Part shown: piece by piece, positions 24,482-33,600 of the stretch
How positions within the stretch are numbered: the first letter of the stretch is position 1
Layout: each line of letters starts with the position of its first letter
Source of the DNA: Falsiroseomonas algicola
Lineage (GTDB): Bacteria; Pseudomonadota; Alphaproteobacteria; Acetobacterales; Acetobacteraceae
NCBI RefSeq assembly: GCF_011040385.1
Contig: NZ_JAAIKB010000006.1
Coordinates: forward strand, 310,001 to 374,000
Reading direction: 5' to 3'
Length of the DNA stretch: 64,000 bases
The notes under the pieces: model-generated
Database searches by the model: none
Told to the model about the DNA's origin: nothing
What the model saw: the letters and a program-made list of their open reading frames with translations, nothing else
Made by a program: the position numbers and the translations under genes

Positions 24482-25789
24482 ATGTCGCTCTTCAACTCCC
24501 TCGCCACCGCCGTCTCCGGCATGACGGCCCAGGGAAGGGCCATCGCGAACATCTCGGACAACGTCGCGAACAGCCAGACAACGGGCTACAAGCGCCTCGA
24601 CACCAGCTTCGAGGACATGGTGATCAATGCCGGCACCAGCCGCTACACCGGCGGTGTCGTCGCCAACACCGTCGCCACCAACGACGTGCAGGGCACCATC
24701 AGCCAGGTGGACAACCCGCTCGCCCTGGCGCTGAGCGGCCGCGGCTTCTTCAGCGTGGCGCGCCCCATCGCCGGCGGGACGGAGGGCATGGCCTTCGACA
24801 GCCGCGCCATGTTCACCCGCGCCGGCGATTTCAGCCTGAACAGTCAGGGCTACATGCAGAATGGCAGCGGCGACGTGCTGCAGGGCTGGCGGGTCGATCC
24901 CGCCACCGGCACGCCGGACATGACCAGCCTCTCCCCCATCCGCATCGACCGCGCCAGCCTGCCGCCGGAGCCGACGGAGGCCGTCACCCTTTCCGCCAAC
25001 CTGCCCGCCAGCGCCGAGGCCGGCGCCACCGGCTCGACGCGGGCGCAGGTCTATGACCAGCTCGGCAACCTCCATCCCGTCGATCTCGGCTGGACGCGGG
25101 GCGAGGCGGAGAACAGCTGGACGCTGGCGGTCACGCGCCCGGCTGCCGGCAGCGGCGCGGCGACCGAGCTCGGCACCTTCACCGTCACTTTCGGCACCAA
25201 CGGCGCCCCCGCCGGCACGATCGGGGCGGTGCTGGACGCCGATGGCAACACCGTCGGCCGCTACGATCCCGCCAACCCCGCCAATGCCCTGCTCAACGTC
25301 ACCGGCAGCTTCGGCGGCGCCGACCAGACCATCGGCATCGACCTCGGCCGCTTCGGATCGACGGCCGGCGTCACGCAGTATGGCGGCAGCGCCTACGAAC
25401 TCCGCAGCGTGCAGCGGGATGGCGGCCCGGCCGGCGCCTTCGCCTCCGTCACCACCCAGGCCGATGGCAAGGTGGTGGTGAACTACGACAATGGCGAAAG
25501 CCGCACCGTGGCGCAGGTGCCCGTCGTGACCTTCGCCGATCCGGATGCGCTGGAGCGGCTGGATGGCCAGGCCTTCGCGCTGACGCAGGAAGCCGGCCGC
25601 CAGCAGGTCTCCGCCATCGGCGCCAACGGCACCGGCACGCTGCAGGCCGGCGCGATCGAGGGCTCCAATGTCGACATCGCCGCCGAATTCTCGAAGCTGA
25701 TCGTCGCCCAGCGCTCCTATTCCGCCAACGCCAAGCTGGTGACGACGGCCGATGAGCTGCTGCAGGAGACCGTCAACCTGAAGCGCTGA
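24482..25789 (+). CDS. flgE: Flagellar hook protein FlgE
   Basis: FlgE polymerises into the hook. The 435-residue protein starts with the hook/rod signature (LATAVSGMTAQGRAIANISD; NVANSQTTGYKR), contains the DNPLALALSGRGFFSV block common to FlgE/F/G, and ends with the conserved C-terminal segment (EGSNVDIAAEFSKLIVAQRS; ANAKLVTTADELLQETVNL). The ATG at 24482 is chosen because family members begin MSLFNSL; an upstream in-frame ATG at 24371 overlaps the sigma54 promoter. Monocistronic, followed by a hairpin and the 27-bp repeat array. Confidence 0.95.
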   Translation: MSLFNSLATAVSGMTAQGRAIANISDNVANSQTTGYKRLDTSFEDMVINAGTSRYTGGVVANTVATNDVQGTISQVDNPLALALSGRGFFSVARPIAGGTEGMAFDSRAMFTRAGDFSLNSQGYMQNGSGDVLQGWRVDPATGTPDMTSLSPIRIDRASLPPEPTEAVTLSANLPASAEAGATGSTRAQVYDQLGNLHPVDLGWTRGEAENSWTLAVTRPAAGSGAATELGTFTVTFGTNGAPAGTIGAVLDADGNTVGRYDPANPANALLNVTGSFGGADQTIGIDLGRFGSTAGVTQYGGSAYELRSVQRDGGPAGAFASVTTQADGKVVVNYDNGESRTVAQVPVVTFADPDALERLDGQAFALTQEAGRQQVSAIGANGTGTLQAGAIEGSNVDIAAEFSKLIVAQRSYSANAKLVTTADELLQETVNLKR

Positions 25790-25805
25790 CGCGGCCCTGC
25801 CTTCC

Positions 25806-25830
25806 GGGGGTGGCGAGGATCGCCGCCCCC
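25806..25830 (+). terminator. Hairpin after flgE
   Basis: GGGGGTGGCGA, loop GGA, TCGCCGCCCCC: an 11-bp stem with one G-T pair, 16 bases after the flgE stop, no T-run. Likely transcript end or stabiliser for flgE. Confidence 0.6.
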
Positions 25831-25833
25831 GCC

Positions 25834-26022
25834 TTCCGCGGCAGGACGCCGCATGCTGTGCCCCGCGGCATGATGCCGCAGCCCATACCCCGCGGCAGGA
25901 TGCCGCAGCCCATACCCCGCGGCAGGATGCCGCAGTCCATACCCCGCGGCAGGACGCCGCAGCCCATACCCCGCGGCAGGATGCCGCCCCCATCACCCGC
26001 GACAGGATGCCGCGGGCCGCGC
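25834..26022. repeat. 27-bp tandem hairpin array
   Basis: About seven head-to-tail units of 27 bases (starts at 25834, 25861, 25888, 25915, 25942, 25969, 25996). Each unit contains the palindrome GCGGCAGGATGCCGC, with the linker AGCCCATACCCC between units. The central units differ by single bases; both ends are degenerate. The array fills the gap between flgE and the convergent Bug receptor gene. The period is a multiple of three, which keeps long spurious reading frames open on both strands. No unique spacers, so it is not a CRISPR. Confidence 0.9.
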
Positions 26023-26064
26023 CGGGACCGTGGCGGCCAGGATGGCCGCCGCGCCCCGCAGGCC

Positions 26065-27027
26065 TCAGTCCAGCCGGATATTCGCGCGCTCCGCGATGCG
26101 CTTCCACATCGGCACCTCGACGCGCATCCGCTCCCCGAGCGGCCCTGGGCCGGAGAGCACGAGCTGCGCCCCCGCCGCCTCCAGCCGCTGCGCCAGGCTC
26201 GATCCCTGCGCCAGCAGCGCCATCTCCGCCGCCAGCGTCTCCACCACCGCCGGCGGCGTCCCCTTCGGCGCGAACATCGCGTACCAGATCGTCACGCCAT
26301 AGCCCGGCGCGGCCTCCGCGAGCGACGGCACCTCCGGCAGCACCGGGCTGCGCGCGGGCGATGTCACGGCGATGGCGCGCAGCCGGCCTTCCCGCACATG
26401 CGACATCGTCTCCAGCAGCCCCACGATCAGCAGGTCCGTATCCCCCGCATAGAGCGCGGTGACGCTCTGCCCCGCGCCGCGATAGGGGACGTGCAGCAGG
26501 TCGATCCCCGCCAGCGCCTTGAACAGCTCGCCCCCCATATGCGTCGTCGCGCCATTGCCAGCGGTGGCGAAGGAAATGCTCCCCGGCGCCGCCTTGGCCC
26601 GCGCCACGAGGTCGGCCAGGTCCCTGATCGGGCTGTCGGGCCGCACCAGCACGCCCATCGGCGCATCCATCACGATGGAGACCGGCATGAAATCCGCGAT
26701 CGGGTCATAGCCGGGGTCGCGCATCACCGCGGGCAGGATGCTGATGGCCGATGTCGTGAACAGGAAGTTGTGCGCATCCGGCGTCGCCATCACGGCGCGC
26801 GTGCCCAACAGGCCGCCCGCCCCCGGCCGCGTCTCCACGATGAAGGGCTGTCCGAGCTTCCGCTGGAGATGCTCCGCGATGAAACGCGCGGGGATCTCGA
26901 CCGGCCCGCCCGGCGCGAAGGGGATGATGAAGCGCACGGGCTTGTTGGGCCATCCCGGCTGCGCCGCCGCGGGCAAGGGCAGCAGCGTGGCGGCAGCGCC
27001 CATCAGGGCGCGGCGGTTCAGGCGCAT
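26065..27027 (-). CDS. Bug/TctC-family periplasmic solute receptor
   Basis: A 320-residue extracytoplasmic solute-binding protein of the Bug (tripartite tricarboxylate transporter receptor) family. A signal peptide spans about residues 1-22 (LMGAAATLLPLPAAAQ). Family hallmarks are WPNKPVRFIIPFAPGGPVEI, GAGGLLGTRAVM, and the LHVPYRGAGQSVTALYAGD block. A good ribosome site (GGAGGAACGCC) precedes the ATG. Ligand unknown; no TctA/TctB partner genes are adjacent, which is usual for orphan Bug proteins. Convergent to flgE across the repeat array. Confidence 0.92.
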   Translation of the reverse strand: MRLNRRALMGAAATLLPLPAAAQPGWPNKPVRFIIPFAPGGPVEIPARFIAEHLQRKLGQPFIVETRPGAGGLLGTRAVMATPDAHNFLFTTSAISILPAVMRDPGYDPIADFMPVSIVMDAPMGVLVRPDSPIRDLADLVARAKAAPGSISFATAGNGATTHMGGELFKALAGIDLLHVPYRGAGQSVTALYAGDTDLLIVGLLETMSHVREGRLRAIAVTSPARSPVLPEVPSLAEAAPGYGVTIWYAMFAPKGTPPAVVETLAAEMALLAQGSSLAQRLEAAGAQLVLSGPGPLGERMRVEVPMWKRIAERANIRLD

Positions 27028-27065
27028 GGCGTTCCTCCAACCTTGGTTGCAGGGAGCCTACCCGA

Positions 27066-27698
27066 CTATGCCCGCTGCGCCAGCATCGCCTCCAGCGCCG
27101 CGATCCGCGCATCGCGCGCCGCCAGCGCCGCCGCCACATCCGCGGCCTCGAAGCGCTGGGGAATATGCTGCGGGCAATTCGCGTCCCAGGCCTCGATCTC
27201 GAAGAGGATCGCCTGTTCCACCGGCGTCGGATCGCCGGGCATGCGCAACCGGTCCAGCAGCGCCGGATCATCCTCCACCACGCGCGCGCGTCCCCAGATC
27301 TTGATGCGTCGGCGATGCGCGTAGTCGATCAGGAAGAGATGCGCGCGCGGATTCTCCGCCAGGTTCCCCAGCGTGATGTATTGCCGGTTGCCGCGGAAAT
27401 CGGCGAAGCCGAGCGTCCGGTCATCCAGCACGCGCAGGAAGCCCGCCGGGCCGCCGCGATGCTGGATGTAGGGCTGCCCCTCCGCATTCGCCGTCGCCAG
27501 GAAGACGCTGGTCTGCTCCGCGATGAAGGCGGCGAGGTCCGGCGCCACGGTGGTCGCCCAGCCGCCCCGCGCCTCCATCCTTGCGTAGCTGCCGCGCGAC
27601 CCGCGCCGCGCCTGGATCTCCTTGACCGCGGGCGTGAAGGCGACGTCGCTCGACGGAGCCGCGGCGTCGATCTCGGCATGGGTGGTCGCACGGGTCAT
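27066..27698 (-). CDS. Pyridoxamine 5'-phosphate oxidase-family FMN-binding protein
   Basis: A 210-residue soluble protein with a PNPOx-like split barrel: FIAEQTSVFLATANAEGQPY, GGPAGFLRVLDDRTLGFADF and NPRAHLFLIDYAHRRRIKIW, the last resembling FMN-binding strands. Substrate not predictable. The ATG at 27698 (site GGAAGGAGCGG) is preferred to an earlier in-frame start. It diverges from the LysR gene across a 104-base region with LysR-type inverted repeats, so it is a likely target of that regulator. Confidence 0.82.
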   Translation of the reverse strand: MTRATTHAEIDAAAPSSDVAFTPAVKEIQARRGSRGSYARMEARGGWATTVAPDLAAFIAEQTSVFLATANAEGQPYIQHRGGPAGFLRVLDDRTLGFADFRGNRQYITLGNLAENPRAHLFLIDYAHRRRIKIWGRARVVEDDPALLDRLRMPGDPTPVEQAILFEIEAWDANCPQHIPQRFEAADVAAALAARDARIAALEAMLAQRA

Positions 27699-27738
27699 GG
27701 GTCCGCTCCTTCCGGGATGACGGCGCCGATCCTCCTCC

Positions 27739-27755
27739 ATTGCCACCACGGCGAT
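27739..27755. promoter_or_regulatory. Second LysR-type half-palindrome
   Basis: ATTGCC, five bases, GGCGAT: an inverted repeat with one mismatch, 25 bases from the better box at 27780 and in the same divergent gap. LysR regulators often use two such sites. Weak on its own. Confidence 0.3.
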
Positions 27756-27779
27756 AATCAGGATCCTTGACACTTCATC

Positions 27780-27796
27780 ATTGCCTGCACCGCAAT
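27780..27796. promoter_or_regulatory. LysR-type operator box
   Basis: ATTGC, seven bases, GCAAT: a perfect inverted repeat with the T-N11-A spacing of LysR-family boxes, located between the divergent FMN-binding protein gene and lysR, seven bases before the LysR ATG. Suggests autoregulation plus control of the divergent gene. Confidence 0.55.
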
Positions 27797-27802
27797 GACG
27801 GC

Positions 27803-28717
27803 ATGGACCGCTTCGACGCGCTGACCGCCTTCGTCACCATCGTGGACCGCCACGGCTTCGCCCCCGCGGCGCGGCATCTCGGCCTCGCCCCCTCCGCCGT
27901 CACCCGCCAGGTCGCGGCGCTGGAGGACAGGCTGGGCGTGCGGCTCCTCACCCGCACCACGCGCTCCGTCACCCTCACCGATGCCGGCGCCCGCTTCCTG
28001 GAACGCGCCCGCCGCATCCTGGCCGAACTCCGGGAAGCCGAGGACAGCGCCCAATCCGAACGCGGCCGCCCGGCCGGGCGCCTCACCCTGACGGCCCCCG
28101 CCGTCTTCGGCCGCCTGCATGTCGCGCCGCTGGTCGCCGACTTCCTCGCGCAACACGAAGAAGTCTCCGTCCGGCTGCTGCTCAACGACCGCATGATCAA
28201 CCTGGTGGAGGAAGGCGTGGACCTCGCCATCCGCATCGGTCCGCTGCCGGATTCAGGCCTGGTCGCGAAGCGCCTCGGCGAGACGCGGCGCGTCGTCGTC
28301 GCCGCCCCCGCCTATCTCGACCGCCACGGCACGCCGGCCCATCCCGGCGACCTGCAACGCCACGCCACCATCGGCTTCACCGGCCTGGCGGAGGCGCCGG
28401 AATGGCGCTTCGCGGGCGACCATCGCGTGGCCGTGCAGCCGCGGCTCACCACCAACAGCGCCGATGCCGCGATCTGGGCGGCGGAGCAGGGCCAGGGGCT
28501 GACCCAGGTGCTGGGCTACCAGGTGAAGGATGCCGTCGCCGCCGGCAGGCTGCGCGTGGTGCTGGCGGCGCAGGAACCACCCGCGCTGCCCATCCACGCC
28601 GTCCACCCGGCCTCCCGCCTTCTCTCCGCCGCCCTGCGCGCCTTCATCGACCTCGCCGTCGCGCGGGCCGACTGGCACTTCGCTAAAGCACAATCCGATC
28701 AAGCTGAATCAGCTTGA
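27803..28717 (+). CDS. LysR-family transcriptional regulator
   Basis: A 304-residue regulator with N-terminal winged helix-turn-helix (FVTIVDRHGFAPAARHLGLA; PSAVTRQVAALEDRLGVRLL) and a substrate-binding domain. The start at MDRFDALTAF (27803) fits the family; the upstream ATG at 27767 would add a non-conserved leader covering the operator box. Its stop codon lies within the palindrome at 28683-28735. Probably controls the divergent FMN-binding protein gene. Confidence 0.92.
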   Translation: MDRFDALTAFVTIVDRHGFAPAARHLGLAPSAVTRQVAALEDRLGVRLLTRTTRSVTLTDAGARFLERARRILAELREAEDSAQSERGRPAGRLTLTAPAVFGRLHVAPLVADFLAQHEEVSVRLLLNDRMINLVEEGVDLAIRIGPLPDSGLVAKRLGETRRVVVAAPAYLDRHGTPAHPGDLQRHATIGFTGLAEAPEWRFAGDHRVAVQPRLTTNSADAAIWAAEQGQGLTQVLGYQVKDAVAAGRLRVVLAAQEPPALPIHAVHPASRLLSAALRAFIDLAVARADWHFAKAQSDQAESA

Positions 28718-28735
28718 TCGGATTTCGTGCTTTAG
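28683..28735. repeat. Palindrome containing the lysR stop codon
   Basis: Arms CTAAAGCAC plus AATCCGATCAAGCTGA pair with TCAGCTTGATCGGATT plus GTGCTTTAG, with small internal mismatches. AT-richer than its surroundings. The lysR TGA (28715-28717) lies in the right arm. Likely a bidirectional terminator or a dispersed palindromic repeat. Confidence 0.75.
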
Positions 28736-28747
28736 AAACAATAACTT

Positions 28748-28789
28748 CTAGAGCACGAGATCCGTCCAACTGGACGGATCGTGCTCTAG
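28748..28789. repeat. Palindrome containing the MFS gene stop codon
   Basis: CTAGAGCACGA and GATCCGTCC, a short loop AACT, GGACGGATC and GTGCTCTAG. Its right end CTCTAG carries the reverse-strand TAG stop of the MFS permease gene (28786-28788). The outer ends resemble those of the neighbouring palindrome (CTAAAGCAC versus CTAGAGCAC) while the inner stems differ. Confidence 0.75.
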
Positions 28790-30054
28790 CGCCTGACGGG
28801 GTCGCGCACCGTCAGCAGGATGGCCGCGCCCACGCCGAGGAACACCAGCACCGTCGCCATCCCCAGCCGCTGGCTGCCCGTCGCCGTCGTCACCGTCGCC
28901 AGCGCCGCCGGGCCGAGGAAGCCCGTGATGCGGCCGGACAGCGCGAACAAGCCGAAATGCGCCGCCATCTCCTCCGGCGGCGCCAGCCGGGCCATGAAGG
29001 TACGGCTCGCCGCCTGGGCCGGGCCGAAGAACAGGCCGAGGGACAGCGCCAGCACCCAGAAGCCCAGCTCCGTCGTCGCCAGCAGCAGCCCCGTGCCGAA
29101 GACCAGCATGGCCGCCAGCGCTAGCAGCACCATCTGCCGCGACCCGATCCGGTCCTCCACCAGCGCGAAGCCCGCCGCCCCCAGCCCCGCCGTCACGTTC
29201 ATGGCAATGCCGAAGAGCAGGATGCGGTCGATCCCCATGCCGAAGACGCCGGCGGCATAGATGGCGCCGAAGGCGAAGAGCGTGTTGAGACCGTCCGTGT
29301 AGAACAGGCGCGCGAGGATGAAGCGCGCCAGCGAGGGGTTGCGCGGCAGGGTGCGCACCAGCGCCACGATCTCGCCCAGGCCACGCCGCGCCGCCTCCCC
29401 CCATCCCGGCTTCGGGCCCTGCGCATCCGGCACCGCCACCAGCACCGGCCAGCCGAAGACCAGCAGCCAGGCCGCCACCAGCAGCGCCGCCGCCCGCACA
29501 TGCTCCGCCTGCCCGCGATCAAGCCCGATGGGCGAGGGATTGGGCTGCACCAGCAGCACCAGGCAGATGGCGAGGCAAACCAGCCCGCCCGCATAGCCGA
29601 GCCCCCAGCCGAGGCCCGAGACGCGCCCGATCCGCTCCGGCGTGGCGACACTCGGCAGCATCGCATTGTAGAAGACCGTGCCGAGTTCGAAGGCGATGGT
29701 GGCAAGCCCGACGCAGACCAGCGCATAGGTCATGAAGGCCGGGTCGGGCTTCGCGAACCAGATCATCGCCGTGCTGGCCGACAGCACCAGCGTGAAGAAG
29801 CCCAGCATCAGCCGCCTTCGCCCGCCCGCATCCGCCAGCGCGCCCAGCAGGGGCGAGAGCAGCGCCACGCCGAAGCCCGCCGCCGACTGCATCCAGCCCC
29901 AGGCCGCCTGGCCCGTCGCCGGATCGGGCGCGATCCCTTGCGCGAAATAGGCGGCGATCACGAAGGTGGAGACCACGGTCGGGAAGGCGCTGTTCGCCCA
30001 GTCATAGAAGGCCCAGGCCCAGATCCGCCTGGTCTCGCCGCGATGCCCCTTCAC
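28786..30054 (-). CDS. MFS permease, UMF1/Atg22-like
   Basis: A membrane transporter of about 422 residues with some 11-12 hydrophobic segments. The opening GETRRIWAWAFYDWANSAFP is the signature of the UMF1/Atg22-like MFS family, associated with amino-acid or metabolite efflux; the substrate is unknown. Start chosen as GTG at 30054, with GTGAGG eight bases upstream; an ATG at 30096 overlaps the preceding glycosylase gene and lacks a ribosome site. Probably co-transcribed with the glycosylase gene. Confidence 0.88.
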   Translation of the reverse strand: MKGHRGETRRIWAWAFYDWANSAFPTVVSTFVIAAYFAQGIAPDPATGQAAWGWMQSAAGFGVALLSPLLGALADAGGRRRLMLGFFTLVLSASTAMIWFAKPDPAFMTYALVCVGLATIAFELGTVFYNAMLPSVATPERIGRVSGLGWGLGYAGGLVCLAICLVLLVQPNPSPIGLDRGQAEHVRAAALLVAAWLLVFGWPVLVAVPDAQGPKPGWGEAARRGLGEIVALVRTLPRNPSLARFILARLFYTDGLNTLFAFGAIYAAGVFGMGIDRILLFGIAMNVTAGLGAAGFALVEDRIGSRQMVLLALAAMLVFGTGLLLATTELGFWVLALSLGLFFGPAQAASRTFMARLAPPEEMAAHFGLFALSGRITGFLGPAALATVTTATGSQRLGMATVLVFLGVGAAILLTVRDPVRR

Positions 30055-30064
30055 GCGAACAGCC

Positions 30065-30562
30065 TCACGCGAACCCCGTGGCGCGCGCGCAGTCATGCCA
30101 GTGGTGACGCATCCTCGCCCAATGGCCATTGGCGGCCGAGGGACTCGGCAGCACGAAGATCGCCGGCCGCCCCGGCACCCCGGGCTGCGCCCCGAAGGCG
30201 ATCTCCCGCTTGCGGCGGCGGAGCGCCAGCGCGCCGGCCTCCTGGCTCGTGAAGGCGATGGCGCGCGGCGCCCAATACTCCATCGCAGCCCAGAAACGAT
30301 CGATGTCGAAATCCCCCGGGGACAGATCCCGGTCCATACCGCGCCCGGTCTTGGACAGGTCCGTCAAGCCGATTCGGTGGTCCCGCAGCCGCGCATACTC
30401 CGCGGGGCGCAGCAGCCCGGGCGTGAACCCGGCCTCCGCCAGCATGGGCCAGAAGGCGTTGCGCGGGCCGGCGTAATAGGCGCCGAGGCGCGCGGATTCG
30501 GGGCCCGCCGCCGTGCCGCAGAAGACGAGGCGGAGGCCCCATCCCAGAACGTCTGGGAGCAC
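30065..30562 (-). CDS. Mug/TDG-like DNA glycosylase
   Basis: A uracil-DNA glycosylase superfamily protein of about 165 residues. Visible blocks are LVFCGTAAGPESARLGAYYA, PRNAFWPMLAEAGFTPGLL, IGLTDLSKTGRGMD and the C-terminal loop VLPSPSAANGHW, which fit mismatch-specific uracil/thymine (Mug/TDG-like) glycosylases that excise mispaired bases. The best start is GTG at 30562, since the reading frame upstream enters the HR2 repeat; no good ATG exists. Lies between gdh and the MFS gene. Confidence 0.82.
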   Translation of the reverse strand: MLPDVLGWGLRLVFCGTAAGPESARLGAYYAGPRNAFWPMLAEAGFTPGLLRPAEYARLRDHRIGLTDLSKTGRGMDRDLSPGDFDIDRFWAAMEYWAPRAIAFTSQEAGALALRRRKREIAFGAQPGVPGRPAIFVLPSPSAANGHWARMRHHWHDCARATGFA

Positions 30563-30574
30563 GTCGGGCGTCGC

Positions 30575-30639
30575 TGGGGAAGGCGCTGCCTTCCCCAGAC
30601 CCCATCCGCCAGGCCCGAGACGGGCCTGGACCGTCGTCA
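30575..30639 (-). repeat. Two-hairpin repeat HR2, copy 1 (gdh-glycosylase gap)
   Basis: On the reverse strand it begins TGACGACGG, where TGA is the gdh stop codon, then hairpin CCAGGCCCG with loop TCT, then hairpin GGGGAAGGC with loop AGC. Copies at 46827 and 60785 share both stems exactly and vary only in loop bases and a few linker positions. Ends 12 bases before the glycosylase start. Confidence 0.85.
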
Positions 30640-33600
30640 CGCCACCGCCGCCAGGGCACGGGCCGCGACGCCGATGGCGACCAGATCGCCAACCGAGGCC
30701 GCCTCCCGCGCCAGGCGCGCGGCCTCCGCATCCGCCGGCGCGGCACCGCCCTGCAGCCGGGCCCGCGCAAGCCTCGCCTGCACGCCGGCGAGGTCCGCCA
30801 GCACCTCCGCCTTGGCCCGCGCCGCGAAGGGACCGGTGGCGCGCGCAGCCTCCGCCGCCGCACGCAGCGCCTCCAGCGCAAAACCCTCGCCCACCGCGCG
30901 CCAGGCGCCGGCAGCAGCCGCGGGATCGGCGCCCGTCTCGGCCGCCAGCCGCACCACCGCCGGCGCCGCCACCAGCCGCGGCGCGGCGCCCGCCAGCGCG
31001 GCAGGCTCCGCCGGAATCCCTGCCTCCCGCAGCAGCGCCGCCTCCGCCCCCGGCGCCGCCACCTCCGCCGCCACCAGCGCCGCCACCCCCGGTCGCAGCG
31101 CCGCCAGCGCGGCCTCCAGCGTGCCAGCCGACCCCGCCATCAACTCCCGCGCCGCCCCCTCCTCCAGCCGCCGCAGCGCCAGCAGGGCCGAGAGCCGCGT
31201 GGCAGCCGGCGCCGCCGCGGCATCGATGGCCGCCGCCGCCCTCTCCACCCCGAACAGCGCGCCCGCCAGCCAGGCCGCCCGCGCCACCGCCGCACCCGAT
31301 CCTGTCGCCCCCGCCAGCCGCCCGAGCGCCGCGACGCCCAGCCGGTTGACCACCTGGTTGCACAGCGCCGTCGCCAGCAATTCGCGCCGCAGCCGGTGCC
31401 GCGCGATCTGCGCGCCGAATCGCTCCCGCAGCGCGGTCGGGAAGTAGTCGACCAGCAGCGGCGCCAGCGCCGCCTCCTCCGCCAGCCCGCTCTCCTCGAT
31501 CGCCTCCGCCAGCCAGAGCTTCGCCGCCGGCAGCAGCGCCGCGAGCTCGGGCCGCGTCAGCCCCTCCCCCGCCGCCGCCCGCGCCCGGATCGCCGCCGCA
31601 TCCGGCAGCACGGAGACGGCACGGTCCAGGAACCCCGCCGCCTCCAGCCGCGCCATCAGCGCCGCATGGGCGGAGAGGTCCTCCACCGCCGTCATGGCCT
31701 CCAGGCTCAGCGCGATGGATTGCGCGTGGTTGTCGGCCAGCACCAGCTGCCCGACCTCCTCCGTCATCGCCGCCAGCAATTCGTCGCGCTGGCGCCGCGT
31801 CAGCACGCCCTCCCGCTCCGCCTCCGCCAGCAGGATCTTGATGTTCACCTCGTGGTCGGACGTGCTGACCCCCGCGGAATTGTCGAGCGCATCGGTGTTG
31901 ATGCGCACGCCGGCGCGGGACGCCTCGATGCGCCCGGCCTGCGTCACGCCGAGATTCGCACCCTCCCCGACGATCTTCGCCCGGATCTCGCGCCCATCGA
32001 TGCGGATGGCATCGTTCGCGCGGTCGCCCGCTTCCGCCTGCGTCTCCGTGCCCGCTTTCACATAGGTGCCGATGCCGCCGAAATAGAGCAGGTCCACCTT
32101 CAGCGTCAGGATCGCGCGCATGATCGCCGCGGGCTCCGCCCGCTCCGCCTCGATGCCCAGCAGCGTGCGGGCTTCGGGCGAGAGCGGCAGCGTCTTGGCA
32201 TTGCGCGGCAGGATCGCGCCGCCCTTGGAGAGCAGCCGCGCCTCGTAATCCGCCCAGGAGGAGCGCGGCAGCGCGAACAGCCGCTGCCGTTCGGCGAAGG
32301 ACACGGCCGGATCGGGATCCGGGTCGATGAAGATGTGCCGGTGGTCGAAGGCCGCGACGAGCTTCGTCTTCGCCGACACCAGCAACCCGTTGCCGAACAC
32401 GTCGCCCGACATGTCACCGACACCGGCACAGGTGAATTCCGCCTCCTGCACCCCCGCGCCGCGCAGCTCGAGAAAATGCCGGTCGATCATCACCCAGGCG
32501 CCACGCGCGGTGATGCCCATGCCCTTGTGGTCATAGCCCGCGCTGCCACCGCTGGCGAAGGCATCGCCGAGCCAGAAGCCGTACTCGGCGGAAAGGCCGT
32601 TGGCGATGTCGCTGAAGGTGGCCGTGCCCTTGTCCGCCGCGGCGACGATGTAGGGATCGGCGCCGTCGCGCGGCACCACCGCATCCGGCGTCACCACGCT
32701 GCCATCCGCGGCGTAGTTGTCCGTCAGGTCCAGCATGCCGCGCACCAGCGTGCGGTAGCAGGCGATGCCTTCCGCCATGAAGGCATCACGGTCGGACGAC
32801 GGCGGCGGGTGCTTGAGGATGAAGCCGCCCTTGGCCCCCGTCGGCACGATGACGACGTTCTTGAGCCGCTGCGCCTTCATCAGCCCCAGCACCTCGGTGC
32901 GGAAATCCTCCCGTCGGTCCGACCATCGGATGCCGCCGCGCGCGACGGGGCCGGCCCGCAGATGGCAGCCTTCCATCCGCGGCGAATGCACGAAGATCTC
33001 CCGCCAGGGCCGCGGCGCCGGCATGTCGCCCGCCTTCGCGCTGTCGATCTTGAAGGCGATGTAGTCCTTCACCTGGAAGAAATTGGTCCGCAGCATCGCA
33101 TCCAGCACCGTGCGCAGCCGGGACAGGATGCGGTCCTCATCGGGGTTCGCCACGCCATCCAGCAGCGTGCGCCAGGCATCGTCGAATTTGCCCTCGTCCC
33201 GCTCCGCGACATCCGGCGCGAAGCGCTGGTGGAACAGGTCGACCAGGATGCGCGCGGCATCGGGATGCGCGGCCAGCGCGGCCTCCACGCTGTCCTGCGC
33301 GAAGGGGAAGCCCACCTGCTTCAGCCAGCGATACATCGCCCGCAGCAGCCAGCATTCCTTCCAGTCGAGCCCCGCACGCAGCACCAGGCGGTTGAAGCCA
33401 TCGGCCTCCACATCGCCGCGCAGCAGCGCGTGCAGCGCGCCCGCCACGTCATGCAGCCGTTCCTCCTCCACATCGGCCCGCGCCTCCAGCCGGTAGACAT
33501 GCAGCACCACGACGGGCCCGCCCACGGGGTCCAGGCGATAGGGCACCTCCTCGATCGCGCGCAGGTCCAGGCTCTCGAACAGCGGCAGCGCATCGGCCAG

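Noticed and set aside
25834-26022. CRISPR array
   Set aside because: Units are contiguous 27-base repeats with no unique spacers and no cas genes nearby.
24320-26107. Reverse frame of 595 codons running through the 27-bp repeat array
   Set aside because: It exists only because the repeat period is a multiple of three and because it is antisense to flgE; no coding signature.
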